Below, piece by piece: positions 8,832 through 17,655 of a stretch of DNA of 64,000 nt. The translations under genes were made by a program, and so were the position numbers. The DNA lies in NCBI RefSeq assembly GCF_009296025.1, contig NZ_CP045178.1:5890001-5954000 (forward strand), read 5' to 3'. This DNA is from Streptomyces tsukubensis. Lineage in GTDB: Bacteria > Actinomycetota > Actinomycetes > Streptomycetales > Streptomycetaceae. Numbering within the stretch: position 1 is the stretch's first letter; every line of letters starts with the position of its first letter. Below the pieces are notes generated by a model. The model worked only from the letters and a program-made list of their open reading frames with translations. It ran no database searches and was not told where the DNA came from.

Positions 8832-9042
8832 GCTGTCCCACCTCGTCGTACGGGTTACCGCCGGTCACCCCTTATGAGACTCCGTGTCAGTAAGCGCGTC
8901 AATGCCTTCGGAGGGACTTGTTACTCACGCGTTCGTGAACACCCGCCGCCGGTACCGCCGTTCGCGGGCCCGCCATGGCGGCCGGTTCCTTCCGCTTCCC
9001 TCCGCGCGCGTACGGACACGCGCATGACATACGGTTTCGGTC

Positions 9043-10041
9043 ATGTCCACGCCGCCACCGCCCGCACCGGGCGATCCGGGTCAGCAGAACCCGTACGCAC
9101 AGCCCCCGCAGGCCCCCTACGGCCAGCAGCCGGGCCCCCCTTCCCCGTACGGTCAACAGCCCGGCGCGCCAACGCCCTACGGCCAGCAGCCGGGCGGCCC
9201 CTCTCCCTACGGCCGGCCTGGGCCCCCGGCGTACGGCCAGCAGCCCGGCGCCCCTTCTCCCTACGGCCAGCAGCCCGGCGCCCCTTCTCCCTACGGTCAG
9301 CAGCCAGGAGTTCCGGCCTACGGCCAGCAGCCGGGCACCCCGCCCCCGCCGTACGGTCAGCCTCCCTACGGCCAGCCCTACCCGGGGCAACCCATGGGAG
9401 GACCGCCGCCCAAGAAGCGCAGGACCGGACTGATCCTCGGGATAGTCGGTGGCGTGATCGTGCTGTTCGTCATCGCGGGCATCGTGGTCGCGACCCTCGT
9501 GACCGGTGGCAGTTCCTTCCCCGAGGCCAAGTACCGGCTGACGCTGCCCAAGCAACTGCTCGACGGCAAGTACTCGCTGAAGCAGGACATGTCGGACGCC
9601 GAGGGCAAGCAGATCGTGGACGAGGCGGACGGCTCACGCGACGCCCGCAACGCGAAGGCGGTCGTGGGTCAGTACATGTCGTCCTCCGGTGGCGCCGTGG
9701 TCGTCTCCGGTATGTACGGCCAGTTCAAGAACACCGAAGCCGCCAGGCGCAACATGCTCAAGGGCGCGGCCAACGCGCAGGGCGCCACCGTCGAGGTCGG
9801 CGTCAAGGACTTCAAGCCCGCGGGTTCCGACGTCACCATCAGCTGTCAGGTGATGACCTCCACCGGCGGCGCGGTGAAGCTGACGTTCCCCATGTGCGCC
9901 TGGACCGACGGCAACACAGGAGCGTCGGTGGGCGAGATCACCACCGAGGCGACCCGCCAGCAGCCCGAGGACGTGGATCTGGAGCAGGCGGCGCAGACGG
10001 CGGCGAAGATCCGCCAGGAGATCCGCAAGCCCGTGGAGTGA
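9043..10041 (+). CDS. Pro/Gln/Gly-rich single-pass membrane protein
   Basis: 332 residues. The first about 115 residues are repeats of YGQQPG(A/T)PSP, then KKRR and one membrane segment (about 128-150, LILGIVGGVIVLFVIAGIV), then an extracytoplasmic domain of about 180 residues with several beta-strand-like stretches (GAVVVSGMYGQ, VTISCQVM). This layout is common in Streptomyces envelope proteins of unknown role. No ribosome site precedes the ATG; a TACGGT hexamer 7 bases upstream could be the -10 of a leaderless transcript. It diverges from the AurF-like gene over 211 bp. Confidence 0.75.
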   Translation: MSTPPPPAPGDPGQQNPYAQPPQAPYGQQPGPPSPYGQQPGAPTPYGQQPGGPSPYGRPGPPAYGQQPGAPSPYGQQPGAPSPYGQQPGVPAYGQQPGTPPPPYGQPPYGQPYPGQPMGGPPPKKRRTGLILGIVGGVIVLFVIAGIVVATLVTGGSSFPEAKYRLTLPKQLLDGKYSLKQDMSDAEGKQIVDEADGSRDARNAKAVVGQYMSSSGGAVVVSGMYGQFKNTEAARRNMLKGAANAQGATVEVGVKDFKPAGSDVTISCQVMTSTGGAVKLTFPMCAWTDGNTGASVGEITTEATRQQPEDVDLEQAAQTAAKIRQEIRKPVE

Positions 10042-10050
10042 CCCGGTGGC

Positions 10051-10084
10051 CGGCCCCCGTTCGAACTCAAGCCGGCGGGGGCCG
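10051..10084. terminator. bidirectional terminator
   Basis: CGGCCCCCG and CGGGGGCCG form a 9-bp stem with a 16-base loop in the 123-bp gap between convergent genes. Confidence 0.6.
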
Positions 10085-10164
10085 CCCGAAGTCCGGTCGG
10101 CGGGGGCCGCCCGCCCGCCTCACCCGGTCGGGCCGTGGTGGACGGCGCCCGCCGCGTCCGTGGG

Positions 10165-11622
10165 TCAGGACTTGAGTACCGCCCTCATCACCGCCCGTGC
10201 GATCGGCGCCGCGCTCCCGCCCCCACTGATGTCCTCCCGGACGGCGGACGCGTCCTCCACCACCACGGCCACCGCCACCGCCGGGACAGTGTCTGTGGCG
10301 GCCTGAGCCCAGGAGACGAACCAGGCGTACGGCGTCCCCGCGTTGTCGACACCGTGCTGAGCCGTCCCTGTCTTGCCACCGACCTGAGCGCCGGGGATCG
10401 CCGCGCTCCGGCCCGTGCCCCCTTCCACGACGTCGACCATCAACTCCCGCAATCGCGCGGCCGTCCCCGCGCTCATCGCCTGGCGCAGACTCCGCGAACC
10501 GCTCTGGCGCACTGTCGTACCGCCCGCGGTGGCCGTCCTCTCGACAAGCCGGGGCGACGGCACGGAACCTCCGTTGGCGACGGCGGCCGACACCATCGCC
10601 ATCTGGAGCGGGGTGGCCCGGGTGTTGTACTGGCCGATCGACGAGAGCGCCAACCGCGCCTTGTCCGGGGACGTGTCGAAATTGCTGCGGGCCACCCCCG
10701 AGGGGATCCGTACGCCCGAGTCGTTGAACCCGAAGCCCTCCGCCGTCCGCGTCATCCTCCGCGCCCCTGTGGTGACGCCGAGCCGGGCGAAGACGGTGTT
10801 GCAGGACCACTCGAAGGCGTAGCGCAGCGAGGCGTCCGCGCACCCCTCCACCTCGTTGGAGAGCGAGGTGGAGGCGCCGGGCAGCCGGTAGGGGTCGGGG
10901 GAGTCGGTCCTGGCGTCGACATCGGTGACGGTCCCCGAGTCCAGCGCCGCCGCGGCGGTCACCACCTTGAAGGTCGAACCCGGCGGATAGGTCTGCCGGA
11001 TCGCCCGGTTCAGCATCGGCTTGTCCTTGGCGGCGTTCAGCGAGGCCCAGGCGTCGGCGGCCTTCCTGCCGCTCCCCGAGAGCCGCCCGGGATCGTAGGA
11101 GGGGCTGCTGACGAGAGCCAGAATCTCTCCCGTGGACGGGTCGATGGCCGCGACGGCGCCCTTCCTCCCGCCGAGACCCTCGTACGCGGCCCGCTGCGCC
11201 GCCGCCCGCACAGTCGTCACGACGTCGCCCCCCGAACTCCTTGTACGGCTCAGGTCGTTCCACAGCGGGACCGTGGCGAGCATCGGATCGGTGCCCGACA
11301 GGACCCCGTCCTCCGCGTTCTCCAGAAAGGTGGTGCCGTACACCTGCGAGGCGAAACCGGTGACAGGCGCGTACAGCGGGCCATTGGTGTAGGTGCGTTC
11401 GTGGCGCAGCCGCTGGCCGCTGTCCGTGGAGCCCGTGACCGGCCTGCCGCCGACGAGGATGTCTCCGCGGGGCTGGCCGTACCTGGCGATGTCGTGGCGG
11501 CGGTTGGCGGGGTTCCCGTCGTACGGGCCCGCCTGGATGATCTGGATGCGGACGGCGTTGACGAGCAGTGCGGCGAGGAGCACCACCAGCAGTACGGCCG
11601 CCCGCCGGATGTACGGGGTCAC
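10165..11622 (-). CDS. class B penicillin-binding protein
   Basis: 485 residues. One N-terminal membrane segment (AAVLLVVLLAALLVNAV), a PBP dimerisation-like region, and a transpeptidase domain with the three active-site motifs: STFK (about residue 215), SCN (about 272) and KTG (about 417). It cross-links peptidoglycan. The GTG start overlaps the stop of the FtsW-type gene (GTGA), so the two are translationally coupled, as expected for a SEDS-PBP pair. The gene pair corresponds, from memory, to S. coelicolor SCO5301/SCO5302, separate from the division ftsI/ftsW. Confidence 0.92.
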   Translation of the reverse strand: MTPYIRRAAVLLVVLLAALLVNAVRIQIIQAGPYDGNPANRRHDIARYGQPRGDILVGGRPVTGSTDSGQRLRHERTYTNGPLYAPVTGFASQVYGTTFLENAEDGVLSGTDPMLATVPLWNDLSRTRSSGGDVVTTVRAAAQRAAYEGLGGRKGAVAAIDPSTGEILALVSSPSYDPGRLSGSGRKAADAWASLNAAKDKPMLNRAIRQTYPPGSTFKVVTAAAALDSGTVTDVDARTDSPDPYRLPGASTSLSNEVEGCADASLRYAFEWSCNTVFARLGVTTGARRMTRTAEGFGFNDSGVRIPSGVARSNFDTSPDKARLALSSIGQYNTRATPLQMAMVSAAVANGGSVPSPRLVERTATAGGTTVRQSGSRSLRQAMSAGTAARLRELMVDVVEGGTGRSAAIPGAQVGGKTGTAQHGVDNAGTPYAWFVSWAQAATDTVPAVAVAVVVEDASAVREDISGGGSAAPIARAVMRAVLKS

Positions 11623-13052
11623 GCGGGACCGCCCCCGCCCGCCAGCCCGGCCGGGGCGCCCGGCCCGGGAGCCCGCGTGTTCCGCGCCCCAGGGGGGTCC
11701 GCTGCCCACTCCCCTGGCTGCCGTCGCGCCGAGTCGCTGAGCCGGATGAGCAGGGCGACGATGATCCAGTTGGTGACCACGGAGGAACCGCCCTGTGCGA
11801 GAAAGGGCATGGCCATGCCGGTGAGCGGGATCAGCCCCATGACGCCACCCGCGATGACGAAGACCTGGAGCGCCACGATCGAGGCCAGGCCGATGGCCAG
11901 AAGCTTCCCGAAGGGGTCGCGCAGAGCCAGTCCTGTCCGGTAGCCGCGTTCGACGAGCAGCGCGTAGAGGAGGAAGAGGGCCAGCAGCCCCGCCAGGCCC
12001 AGCTCTTCCCCCGCGGTGGCGAGGATGAAGTCGGACTTCGTGGCGAACCCGATGAGGACGGAGTGGCCCGCGCCGAGGCCGGTCCCCAGGAGACCCCCCG
12101 CGGCGAAGGCGAACAGCGACTGAGCGAGTTGGTTGGGCCCTCGGCCCGCGTCGATGCTGGCCAGGGGGTGCAGCCAGTCCTCGACGCGGCCGTTGACATG
12201 CGGCTCCAGCGAGCCGGCGGCGAAGGCGCCCACCGCGGCCAGCACCAGACCGACGGCGACCCAGCCGGTCCGTCCCGTCGCCACGTACAGCACGATGACG
12301 AAGAGCCCGAAGAAGAGGAGCGACGTACCGAGATCGCGTTCGAGTACGAGTACGCCGACGCTGAACAGCCAGATGGCGACGATCGGCCCGAGGATCCGCC
12401 CCGTCGGGAGCCGCAGTAGCCAGATCCTGCGGCCCGCGAAGGCCAGGGCGTGCCGGTTGGCCGCGAGGTAACTCGCGAAGAAGACCGCGAGCAGCACCTT
12501 TGCGAACTCTCCCGGCTGGATGGAGAATCCGCCCGCCCGCACCCAGATTCGGGCGCCGTTCACCGCGGGGAAGAAGATCGGCACGATCATCAGTGCCAGG
12601 GCGGCGACCATCGAGAGGTACGCGTACCGCTGGAGAGACCTGTGATCACGCAGGAGCACCACGACAGCGATGAAGAACGCGACGCCGATGGTGGACCACA
12701 CCAGTTGGGCGGGGGCGGCCTCGTCGTCCGGCGTCGCCAGGTCGAGCCGGTAGATCAGTACCAGCCCCAGACCGTTGAGGAGTACGCCGATGGGGAGCAG
12801 CAGCGGGTCGGCGTACGGGGCGCGCCACCGCACCGCCAGGTGGGCCAGGAGGGCGAGTACGCCGAGCCCGGCGCCGTACACGGCGGCGCCGGGCGGTGGC
12901 ACGCCGTGGAGCGTGAGACCGACGTCGAAATAGCCGAGGACGCAGAGCAGGACGGCCACGACGGTCAGCGCGAGTTCGGTGCCGCGGCGCCGGGGGAGAC
13001 GTGCTGCGGGGGTCGGCTCCGCCGCCTTCGCTGTTCCGGTCGTTCCGGTCAT
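11619..13052 (-). CDS. FtsW/RodA/SpoVE (SEDS) family protein
   Basis: 477 residues with about ten membrane segments. SEDS signatures are present: GGFSIQPGEFAKV, LERDLGTSLLFFG, and GGSSVVTNW near the C-terminus. SEDS proteins polymerise glycan strands from lipid II and work with a class B PBP, here the overlapping downstream gene. A charged, Pro/Gly-rich tail extends past the last helix. It is a paralogue of ftsW, possibly for polar growth or sporulation; the exact role cannot be read from sequence. Confidence 0.92.
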   Translation of the reverse strand: MTGTTGTAKAAEPTPAARLPRRRGTELALTVVAVLLCVLGYFDVGLTLHGVPPPGAAVYGAGLGVLALLAHLAVRWRAPYADPLLLPIGVLLNGLGLVLIYRLDLATPDDEAAPAQLVWSTIGVAFFIAVVVLLRDHRSLQRYAYLSMVAALALMIVPIFFPAVNGARIWVRAGGFSIQPGEFAKVLLAVFFASYLAANRHALAFAGRRIWLLRLPTGRILGPIVAIWLFSVGVLVLERDLGTSLLFFGLFVIVLYVATGRTGWVAVGLVLAAVGAFAAGSLEPHVNGRVEDWLHPLASIDAGRGPNQLAQSLFAFAAGGLLGTGLGAGHSVLIGFATKSDFILATAGEELGLAGLLALFLLYALLVERGYRTGLALRDPFGKLLAIGLASIVALQVFVIAGGVMGLIPLTGMAMPFLAQGGSSVVTNWIIVALLIRLSDSARRQPGEWAADPPGARNTRAPGPGAPAGLAGGGGPA

Positions 13053-13117
13053 TCCGGGAACGTAGCAAGCGGTGTACCCAATGTCCCGTTTATCCCGCGG
13101 TCATACGGTGGCCGTGC

Positions 13118-13492
13118 TCAGCACCAGCGGGGTGCGGCCCCGAGGTTCTGGATGTAGTACGCGGAGCCCCAGGCCCAGGTGCCGTCGGTCAGCAGGTACC
13201 AGCGGTTGTTGTTGCCGACCTTGTCGCCCGTGGTCTTGCAGTCGATGTGCACGATGGCCCCGTACCGCTCGCTGCGGACGATCCGGCCGCCCCGGCCGGG
13301 GGAGGCGCGGAGCAGGAGCCCGTCCTCCGCGACCACACGCCCCTTGTAGACGGGGGCCGACTTCGCCGTGTCGGTGTCCGCAGCGCCTCCGGCCGGCTCG
13401 GTCGCGAGTGCGGGGCCCGCGAGGGTGGCGGTGGCGAGGAGCGTGCCTACCGCGGTGGCGCAGACCCGGGTGAAGGTGGTCCTGAAGCGCAT
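13118..13492 (-). CDS. small secreted SH3-like protein
   Basis: 124 residues. Signal peptide of about 30 residues ending ...AGPALA, then a compact domain (VYKGRVVAEDGLLLRASPGR ... WYLLTDGTWAWGSAYYIQNL) that fits a bacterial SH3 fold. It carries two cysteines, in IDCKTTG and at the extreme C-terminus, which may pair. The start is the ATG at MRFRTTF; GGAGCTCC lies just upstream. Likely an exported wall-associated or environmental-contact protein. Confidence 0.78.
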   Translation of the reverse strand: MRFRTTFTRVCATAVGTLLATATLAGPALATEPAGGAADTDTAKSAPVYKGRVVAEDGLLLRASPGRGGRIVRSERYGAIVHIDCKTTGDKVGNNNRWYLLTDGTWAWGSAYYIQNLGAAPRWC

Positions 13493-13593
13493 GGGAGCTC
13501 CTCTGGGGGCGGTGAGCGTGTGGGGGCATGGGGGCGGGGGCGGGGAGTGAGCGGAGGAAGATATCCGGTTTTCTCACGGTAAATTCACCACTC

Positions 13594-13613
13594 AGTGATC
13601 GCAACCGATCACT
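13594..13613. promoter_or_regulatory. operator-like dyad upstream of the SH3-like gene
   Basis: Perfect 8-bp arms AGTGATCG / CGATCACT with a 4-base spacer, 102 bp upstream of the SH3-like gene. The 346-bp gap (13493-13838) otherwise holds a run of about six 9-bp GGTGGCTGC repeats at 13618-13672 and no gene I can support. Confidence 0.45.
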
Positions 13614-13617
13614 CTCG

Positions 13618-13672
13618 GTGGCTGCGGTGGCTGCGGTGGCTGCGGTGGCTGCGGTGGCTGCGGTGGCCGGGG
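13618..13672. repeat. 9-bp tandem repeat
   Basis: About six copies of GGTGGCTGC in tandem in the gap before the NERD gene. Because the unit is a multiple of three the repeat keeps frames open, giving spurious reading frames on both strands; no ribosome site supports one. Confidence 0.7.
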
Positions 13673-13838
13673 CGGCCGGGGTGGCGCCGGAGGGGGAGTG
13701 GGTGGCGCGGTCGGCGTGCGGCTGTGGCGCGGGGCGGTAGCCCGTACGCCCGCGCGGCTCCCCCTCGTACGACAGCCCCCGCCGCACTCCTTGCCCCCGG
13801 AGCGCGGGGCCTGTTCGATGGTCATGGGGTGATGGGGG

Positions 13839-14642
13839 ATGACTGGACTGCGTGTCGTACCCGCCGTGAGCCACGGACAGCAGCGGCTGCATGTCTGTCT
13901 GCCCGACGGGATGACCGTCGCGTGGTTCGACCGCGAGAGTGCCCGTGTCCATCTGATCTTCGAGTCCCGCCGCGACGACGTACTGCGCGCCCTCGGCCCG
14001 TTCCTCTCCGGCCCCGTCACCGTGGGCCCGCCGCCCGTGCCCACCCCCGCGGAGCTGGCGGGGCTGGCCCTCCACCCGGACGACGACCTCGCCCCCAACC
14101 GACCGGGCGAGGCCCTGGTCATCGCCCTCGACAGGGACCCCGCCCCGTCGGCCGGGCTGCGCAGGGACCCGCGTCCCCGCGCCCTCGCGGCGGAGCGGGC
14201 GATCGGTGAGAGCCTTGACGGGCTGGCGGGGGCGGGGTGGCGCGCCCTGCACTCGATCGCGCTGCCGGGCGGCGCCCGTATCCATCACCTGCTCATCGGA
14301 CCCGGCGGCCTCTTCTGTGTGCGCACCCTCCACGCCGGAGGCCGCCGCGTCAGGATCGACGATCCGATGGTGACGGTCGGACGAAGGACGGCCGTCCCCG
14401 AGCTGCGCCGGATCCGCCAGGACGCCGACCGGGCCTCGTTCGCCCTCGCGGCGGACGTCAGGCCGGTCCTCGCCCTCGTCGAAACCGCCCGCGTCGAGGA
14501 GGCGCACGGCCCGCGTGGGATACGCGTCGTGACCGACGCCGACCTCACGTCACTGGCGCACCTCGCGGGCGTACTGAAGCCGGCGGACGTCGAATCGCTC
14601 TACGCCCTGGCGCGCGACCGTCACACCTGGCTGCGGCTGTAG
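13839..14642 (+). CDS. NERD (nuclease-related) domain protein
   Basis: 267 residues, ATG preceded by GGGGGA. The N-terminal 100 residues are variable and Pro-rich; residues about 115-225 (ERAIGESLDGLAGAGW ... HHLLIGPGGLFCVRTLHAG) match the NERD fold, related to restriction-endonuclease-like nucleases. The catalytic triad cannot be confidently assigned. It lies next to, and convergent with, the LigD-polymerase gene, a suggestive but unproven link to DNA processing. Confidence 0.75.
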   Translation: MTGLRVVPAVSHGQQRLHVCLPDGMTVAWFDRESARVHLIFESRRDDVLRALGPFLSGPVTVGPPPVPTPAELAGLALHPDDDLAPNRPGEALVIALDRDPAPSAGLRRDPRPRALAAERAIGESLDGLAGAGWRALHSIALPGGARIHHLLIGPGGLFCVRTLHAGGRRVRIDDPMVTVGRRTAVPELRRIRQDADRASFALAADVRPVLALVETARVEEAHGPRGIRVVTDADLTSLAHLAGVLKPADVESLYALARDRHTWLRL

Positions 14643-14678
14643 GGGCGGACGGGATGCGGGGCTCTTGTCGCCCCTCCC

Positions 14679-15566
14679 TCACGTGCGCGGCAGGGCGGCG
14701 GCAGCCGACCCGTCCACGACCGGTGCGAGCAGCTCCCCGAGGCGGTCGAGACGCTCAGGGACATCGCCCGCGCGGACGACGAGCCCCTCCGGCTGTACGC
14801 ACGCCTCGACCTCTTCCCAGGTCAGCGGTGCCGACACGGTCGGCTCTCGGCCCGCTCTGAGCGTGTAGGGCGTGGCGGTGGTCTTCGCTGCGGCGTTCTG
14901 GCTGAAGTCCACGAAGACCTTGCCGGGCCGCAGGCTCCGGGTCATCCGGTGCACGACCGACTCCGGCCGGTCACGCTCCGCCTCGACGGCGAGTTCCTTC
15001 GCGTACGCCGTGACCTGCTCGGAGGGGGTGGGTTCCAGTGCCACCAGCAGGTGCAGCCCCTTGGAGCCCGATGTCTTCGCGTAGGCCGTCAGCCCGTCCG
15101 CGGCCAGCCGCTCCCGCAGCAGGAGCGCGACCCGGCAGCACTCCACCACTGTCGCGGGGGCGCCGGGGTCGAGGTCCAACACGAGGCGGTCGGCCACTCC
15201 CGGATTCTCGGCTCGCCACTGGGGCGTATGGAACTCCGTGACCAGATTGGCCGCCCACATCAGCGTCGGCAGGTCCTGGACGACGACCTGCCTGGCCGGT
15301 CCTTCCGTGTGCGGAACCTCAGCGGTACGGACCCATTCGGGGGTGCCCGGCGGCACATTCTTGGAGAAGAACCGCTGGCCGTCGGGGCCGTCCGGGTAGC
15401 GGAGGAAGGACGCGGGCCGGTCCCGCAGATGCGGCAGGAGCGCCGCCTCCACCGTGGCGTAGTAGTGCAGCAGCTCGCCCTTGGTGAACCCGTCGGCCGG
15501 ATAGAGCACCTTCTCCAGGTTGGAGAGCGACAGCCGCCGCCCCGCCACCTCCGTGATTGGCGTCAT
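14679..15566 (-). CDS. ligD: LigD-type DNA polymerase domain protein (end joining)
   Basis: 295 residues, covering the whole archaeo-eukaryotic-primase-type polymerase domain of LigD and nothing else: no ligase or 3'-phosphoesterase domain is fused. Recognisable: LSNLEKVLYP, the catalytic Asp pair in VLDLDPG, SGSKGLH, and VFVDFSQNAAAKTTATPY. It adds nucleotides or ribonucleotides during non-homologous end joining. The ATG is 42 bp from the Ku start on the opposite strand, so the two share one promoter region. The ligase partner is not in this window. Confidence 0.93.
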   Translation of the reverse strand: MTPITEVAGRRLSLSNLEKVLYPADGFTKGELLHYYATVEAALLPHLRDRPASFLRYPDGPDGQRFFSKNVPPGTPEWVRTAEVPHTEGPARQVVVQDLPTLMWAANLVTEFHTPQWRAENPGVADRLVLDLDPGAPATVVECCRVALLLRERLAADGLTAYAKTSGSKGLHLLVALEPTPSEQVTAYAKELAVEAERDRPESVVHRMTRSLRPGKVFVDFSQNAAAKTTATPYTLRAGREPTVSAPLTWEEVEACVQPEGLVVRAGDVPERLDRLGELLAPVVDGSAAAALPRT

Positions 15567-15608
15567 ACGATGAGAATCCCACGGATACCGGTGGAAAGGT
15601 GTGGAAAA

Positions 15609-16802
15609 GTGCGATCCATATGGAACGGCGCCATCTCCTTCGGCCTGGTCAGCATCCCCGTCAAGCTGATGAACGCCACCGAGAACCACTCCGTCTCCTT
15701 CCGCCAGGTCCACCTGGAGGACGGCGGTCGCATCAGGTATCGCAAGTTCTGCGAGCTTGAGGACAAGGAAGTCGAGTCCGCCGAGATCGGCAAGGCGTTC
15801 CAGGACGTCGACGGGACGATGATCCCCATCACCGACGAGGACTTGGCCACGCTGCCCATCCGTACCACCAAGACCATCGACATCATGGCGTTCGTCCCCG
15901 CTGACCGGATCGACCCGCTCCAGATGGACACCGCCTACTACCTCGCCATCGGCGGGGCCGCCGCGATGAAGCCGTACACCTTGCTGCGCGAGGCGCTCAG
16001 CCGCAGTGACCGTGTCGCCGTCACCAAATTCGCCCTGCGCGGCAAGGAGCGGCTCGGTGTGCTGCGCGTAGTGGACGACGTGATCGCGATGCACGGGCTC
16101 CTCTGGCCCGACGAGATCCGCGCCCCCGAGGACGTGGCCCCTGACGAGGGAGTCACCGTCAGGGATGCCGAATTGGACCTCGCCGAGGCGCTGATGGACA
16201 CCCTTGGTGAGGTCGACATGGCCGATCTCCACGACGACTACCGCGAGGCCGTGGAGAACATGGTCGCCGCCAAGGCCGAGGGCGCGGAACCGCCCGCGCG
16301 TGCGGAGAGCGACTCCGGAGGCAAGGTCATCGACCTGATGTCCGCGCTGGAGAACAGCGTGAAGGTGGCCAAGAAGGCGCGGGACGACGGGGAGCCGGAG
16401 AGCGAGGGCCCGGACGCGGATGTGCACCACATCGGCGGCCGGAAGAAGCGGGCTCCGACGTCGGGGGAGCCGATTGGTTCGTCCGGTGGCCGTAGGGCGG
16501 CGCGTACGAGCCCCAAGGACGTGAGCGGCAAGAAGTCGACCTCGGCGGCGAAGAAAGCTCCGGCGAAGAAGGACACGGCATCGCCCTCGGAGCGGACGGC
16601 GGGCAAGCACCCGGCCAAGGGGCAGCAGGCCAGGAAGGAGCCGGCCAGGAAGGAGCCGGCCAGGAAGGAGCCGGCCAAGAAGGAACCGGCCAAGAAGGAA
16701 CCGGCCAGGAAGACGGCTTCCAAGGGCGCGGCTTCCAAAGGAACAGCTGCCAAGGGGACGGCGGCGAAGAAGTCGGCGGCGTCCGGCAGACGGGCCTCAT
16801 AG
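15609..16802 (+). CDS. ku: Ku, end-joining DNA-end-binding protein
   Basis: 397 residues. The bacterial Ku core (VRSIWNGAISFGLVSIPVKL to about residue 255) forms the ring that binds double-strand ends and recruits LigD activities. After it comes a 140-residue Lys/Ala/Pro-rich tail with five near-identical ARKEPA/AKKEPA units (DNA 16628-16707), of the type that binds DNA non-specifically in some Streptomyces Ku proteins. GTG start, chosen at the conserved VRSIWNG; an upstream in-frame extension would run into the ligD promoter. Confidence 0.95.
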   Translation: MRSIWNGAISFGLVSIPVKLMNATENHSVSFRQVHLEDGGRIRYRKFCELEDKEVESAEIGKAFQDVDGTMIPITDEDLATLPIRTTKTIDIMAFVPADRIDPLQMDTAYYLAIGGAAAMKPYTLLREALSRSDRVAVTKFALRGKERLGVLRVVDDVIAMHGLLWPDEIRAPEDVAPDEGVTVRDAELDLAEALMDTLGEVDMADLHDDYREAVENMVAAKAEGAEPPARAESDSGGKVIDLMSALENSVKVAKKARDDGEPESEGPDADVHHIGGRKKRAPTSGEPIGSSGGRRAARTSPKDVSGKKSTSAAKKAPAKKDTASPSERTAGKHPAKGQQARKEPARKEPARKEPAKKEPAKKEPARKTASKGAASKGTAAKGTAAKKSAASGRRAS

Positions 16803-16821
16803 GGCGCGCGACCGGCCGGTT

Positions 16822-17244
16822 TCAAGGGCTGTCGTCCCGCGAGCGCCGGGGGGTGTGGGGCAGTTTGGTGAGGCGGTTGACGGACGGGTCGATGAGCTCC
16901 GTGGCGAAGACGGTCGCGAGCGGCTCGGGCCCTATGTACTGCTGGCAGTTGCACTGACGCGGCTCGTACCGCACAGGGGCGTCGTCACCGCTCCACTCGA
17001 CCGGGGCCTTCACCGTCTCGTGGCACTTTCCCAGCTTGTCGTGTTTGGCCAGGTGGTGGGTGCAGCCGCAGACGGGATCGGGCGGCTTGTTCGCGGCCTC
17101 CACCGCCACTTGGCGCCGTTCGGCGGCGTGCTGGAGTTCCAGCTTCCTCTCGTGCCGGGTCCGCAGGGCGCTCTGCAGGTTCTCCCTGATCCAGCCTCCG
17201 CCCACTATGACGCCGGGTATCAGTAACCAAAGCCAGCCGTCCAT
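16822..17244 (-). CDS. small Cys-rich membrane-anchored protein
   Basis: 140 residues from an ATG preceded by GGGGGA; a longer in-frame start exists but encodes an atypical Arg/Pro stretch. One N-terminal membrane segment (WLWLLIPGVIVGGGW), a charged helix (RTRHERKLELQHAAERRQ), then a CxCTHHLAKHDKLGKC-x(n)-CNC cluster that could bind metal. I recognise it as an uncharacterised Streptomyces family only. It is convergent with ku, 19 bp away. Confidence 0.68.
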   Translation of the reverse strand: MDGWLWLLIPGVIVGGGWIRENLQSALRTRHERKLELQHAAERRQVAVEAANKPPDPVCGCTHHLAKHDKLGKCHETVKAPVEWSGDDAPVRYEPRQCNCQQYIGPEPLATVFATELIDPSVNRLTKLPHTPRRSRDDSP

Positions 17245-17434
17245 ACTCCGACTCCCCCTGCTCGACCGTCGTTTCAGCTTAAGGCGCGCGAGGGCCCCGG
17301 GGGCGGGGCCGCCGACAGGAGGCGTGGCGCCGGGCGGGGCGTGTGCCCGCACCCCGACACCCCCTCAGGTAAAGGCTGTCGCGAGACACCTGGACAGTCG
17401 CACGCGCCCGTGCTGTCATACGGGCGACTCGGAC

Positions 17435-17450
17435 TTTCAACGTTGCAAAA
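17435..17450. promoter_or_regulatory. LacI-type operator-like palindrome
   Basis: CAACGTTG (17438-17445) inside TTTCAACGTTGCAAAA, 206 bp upstream of the GH2 gene. A central-CG palindrome flanked by A/T is typical of LacI-family sites. The gap 17245-17655 otherwise shows only C-rich sequence and a GAAGGAG ribosome site at 17641-17647. Confidence 0.35.
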
Positions 17451-17655
17451 ATCGCGGACGTCGCTCCGAGGGTGCGCGGTTCAACGTCTCGCCCACAGGT
17501 CGGCCCGTCTCACCCCCACCGTGCGCAACGGCCCGAACAACCCGAGTACGGGCCACCTCGCTCACCCCCTCGTACCTCCCGCACCCCCCCCCGCACCCCC
17601 CGTGAAAAGTGTGAACAGGCACCACTCTCACAACAGTCATGAAGGAGAAGTCCCG

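Noticed and set aside
8925..8945. TetR operator GTTACTCACGCGTTCGTGAAC between the AurF-like and membrane protein genes
   Set aside because: The two halves pair poorly when checked base by base.
16238..16954. Minus-strand frame with FLAGS repeats opposite ku
   Set aside because: Mirror of the Lys/Pro/Ala tail of Ku.
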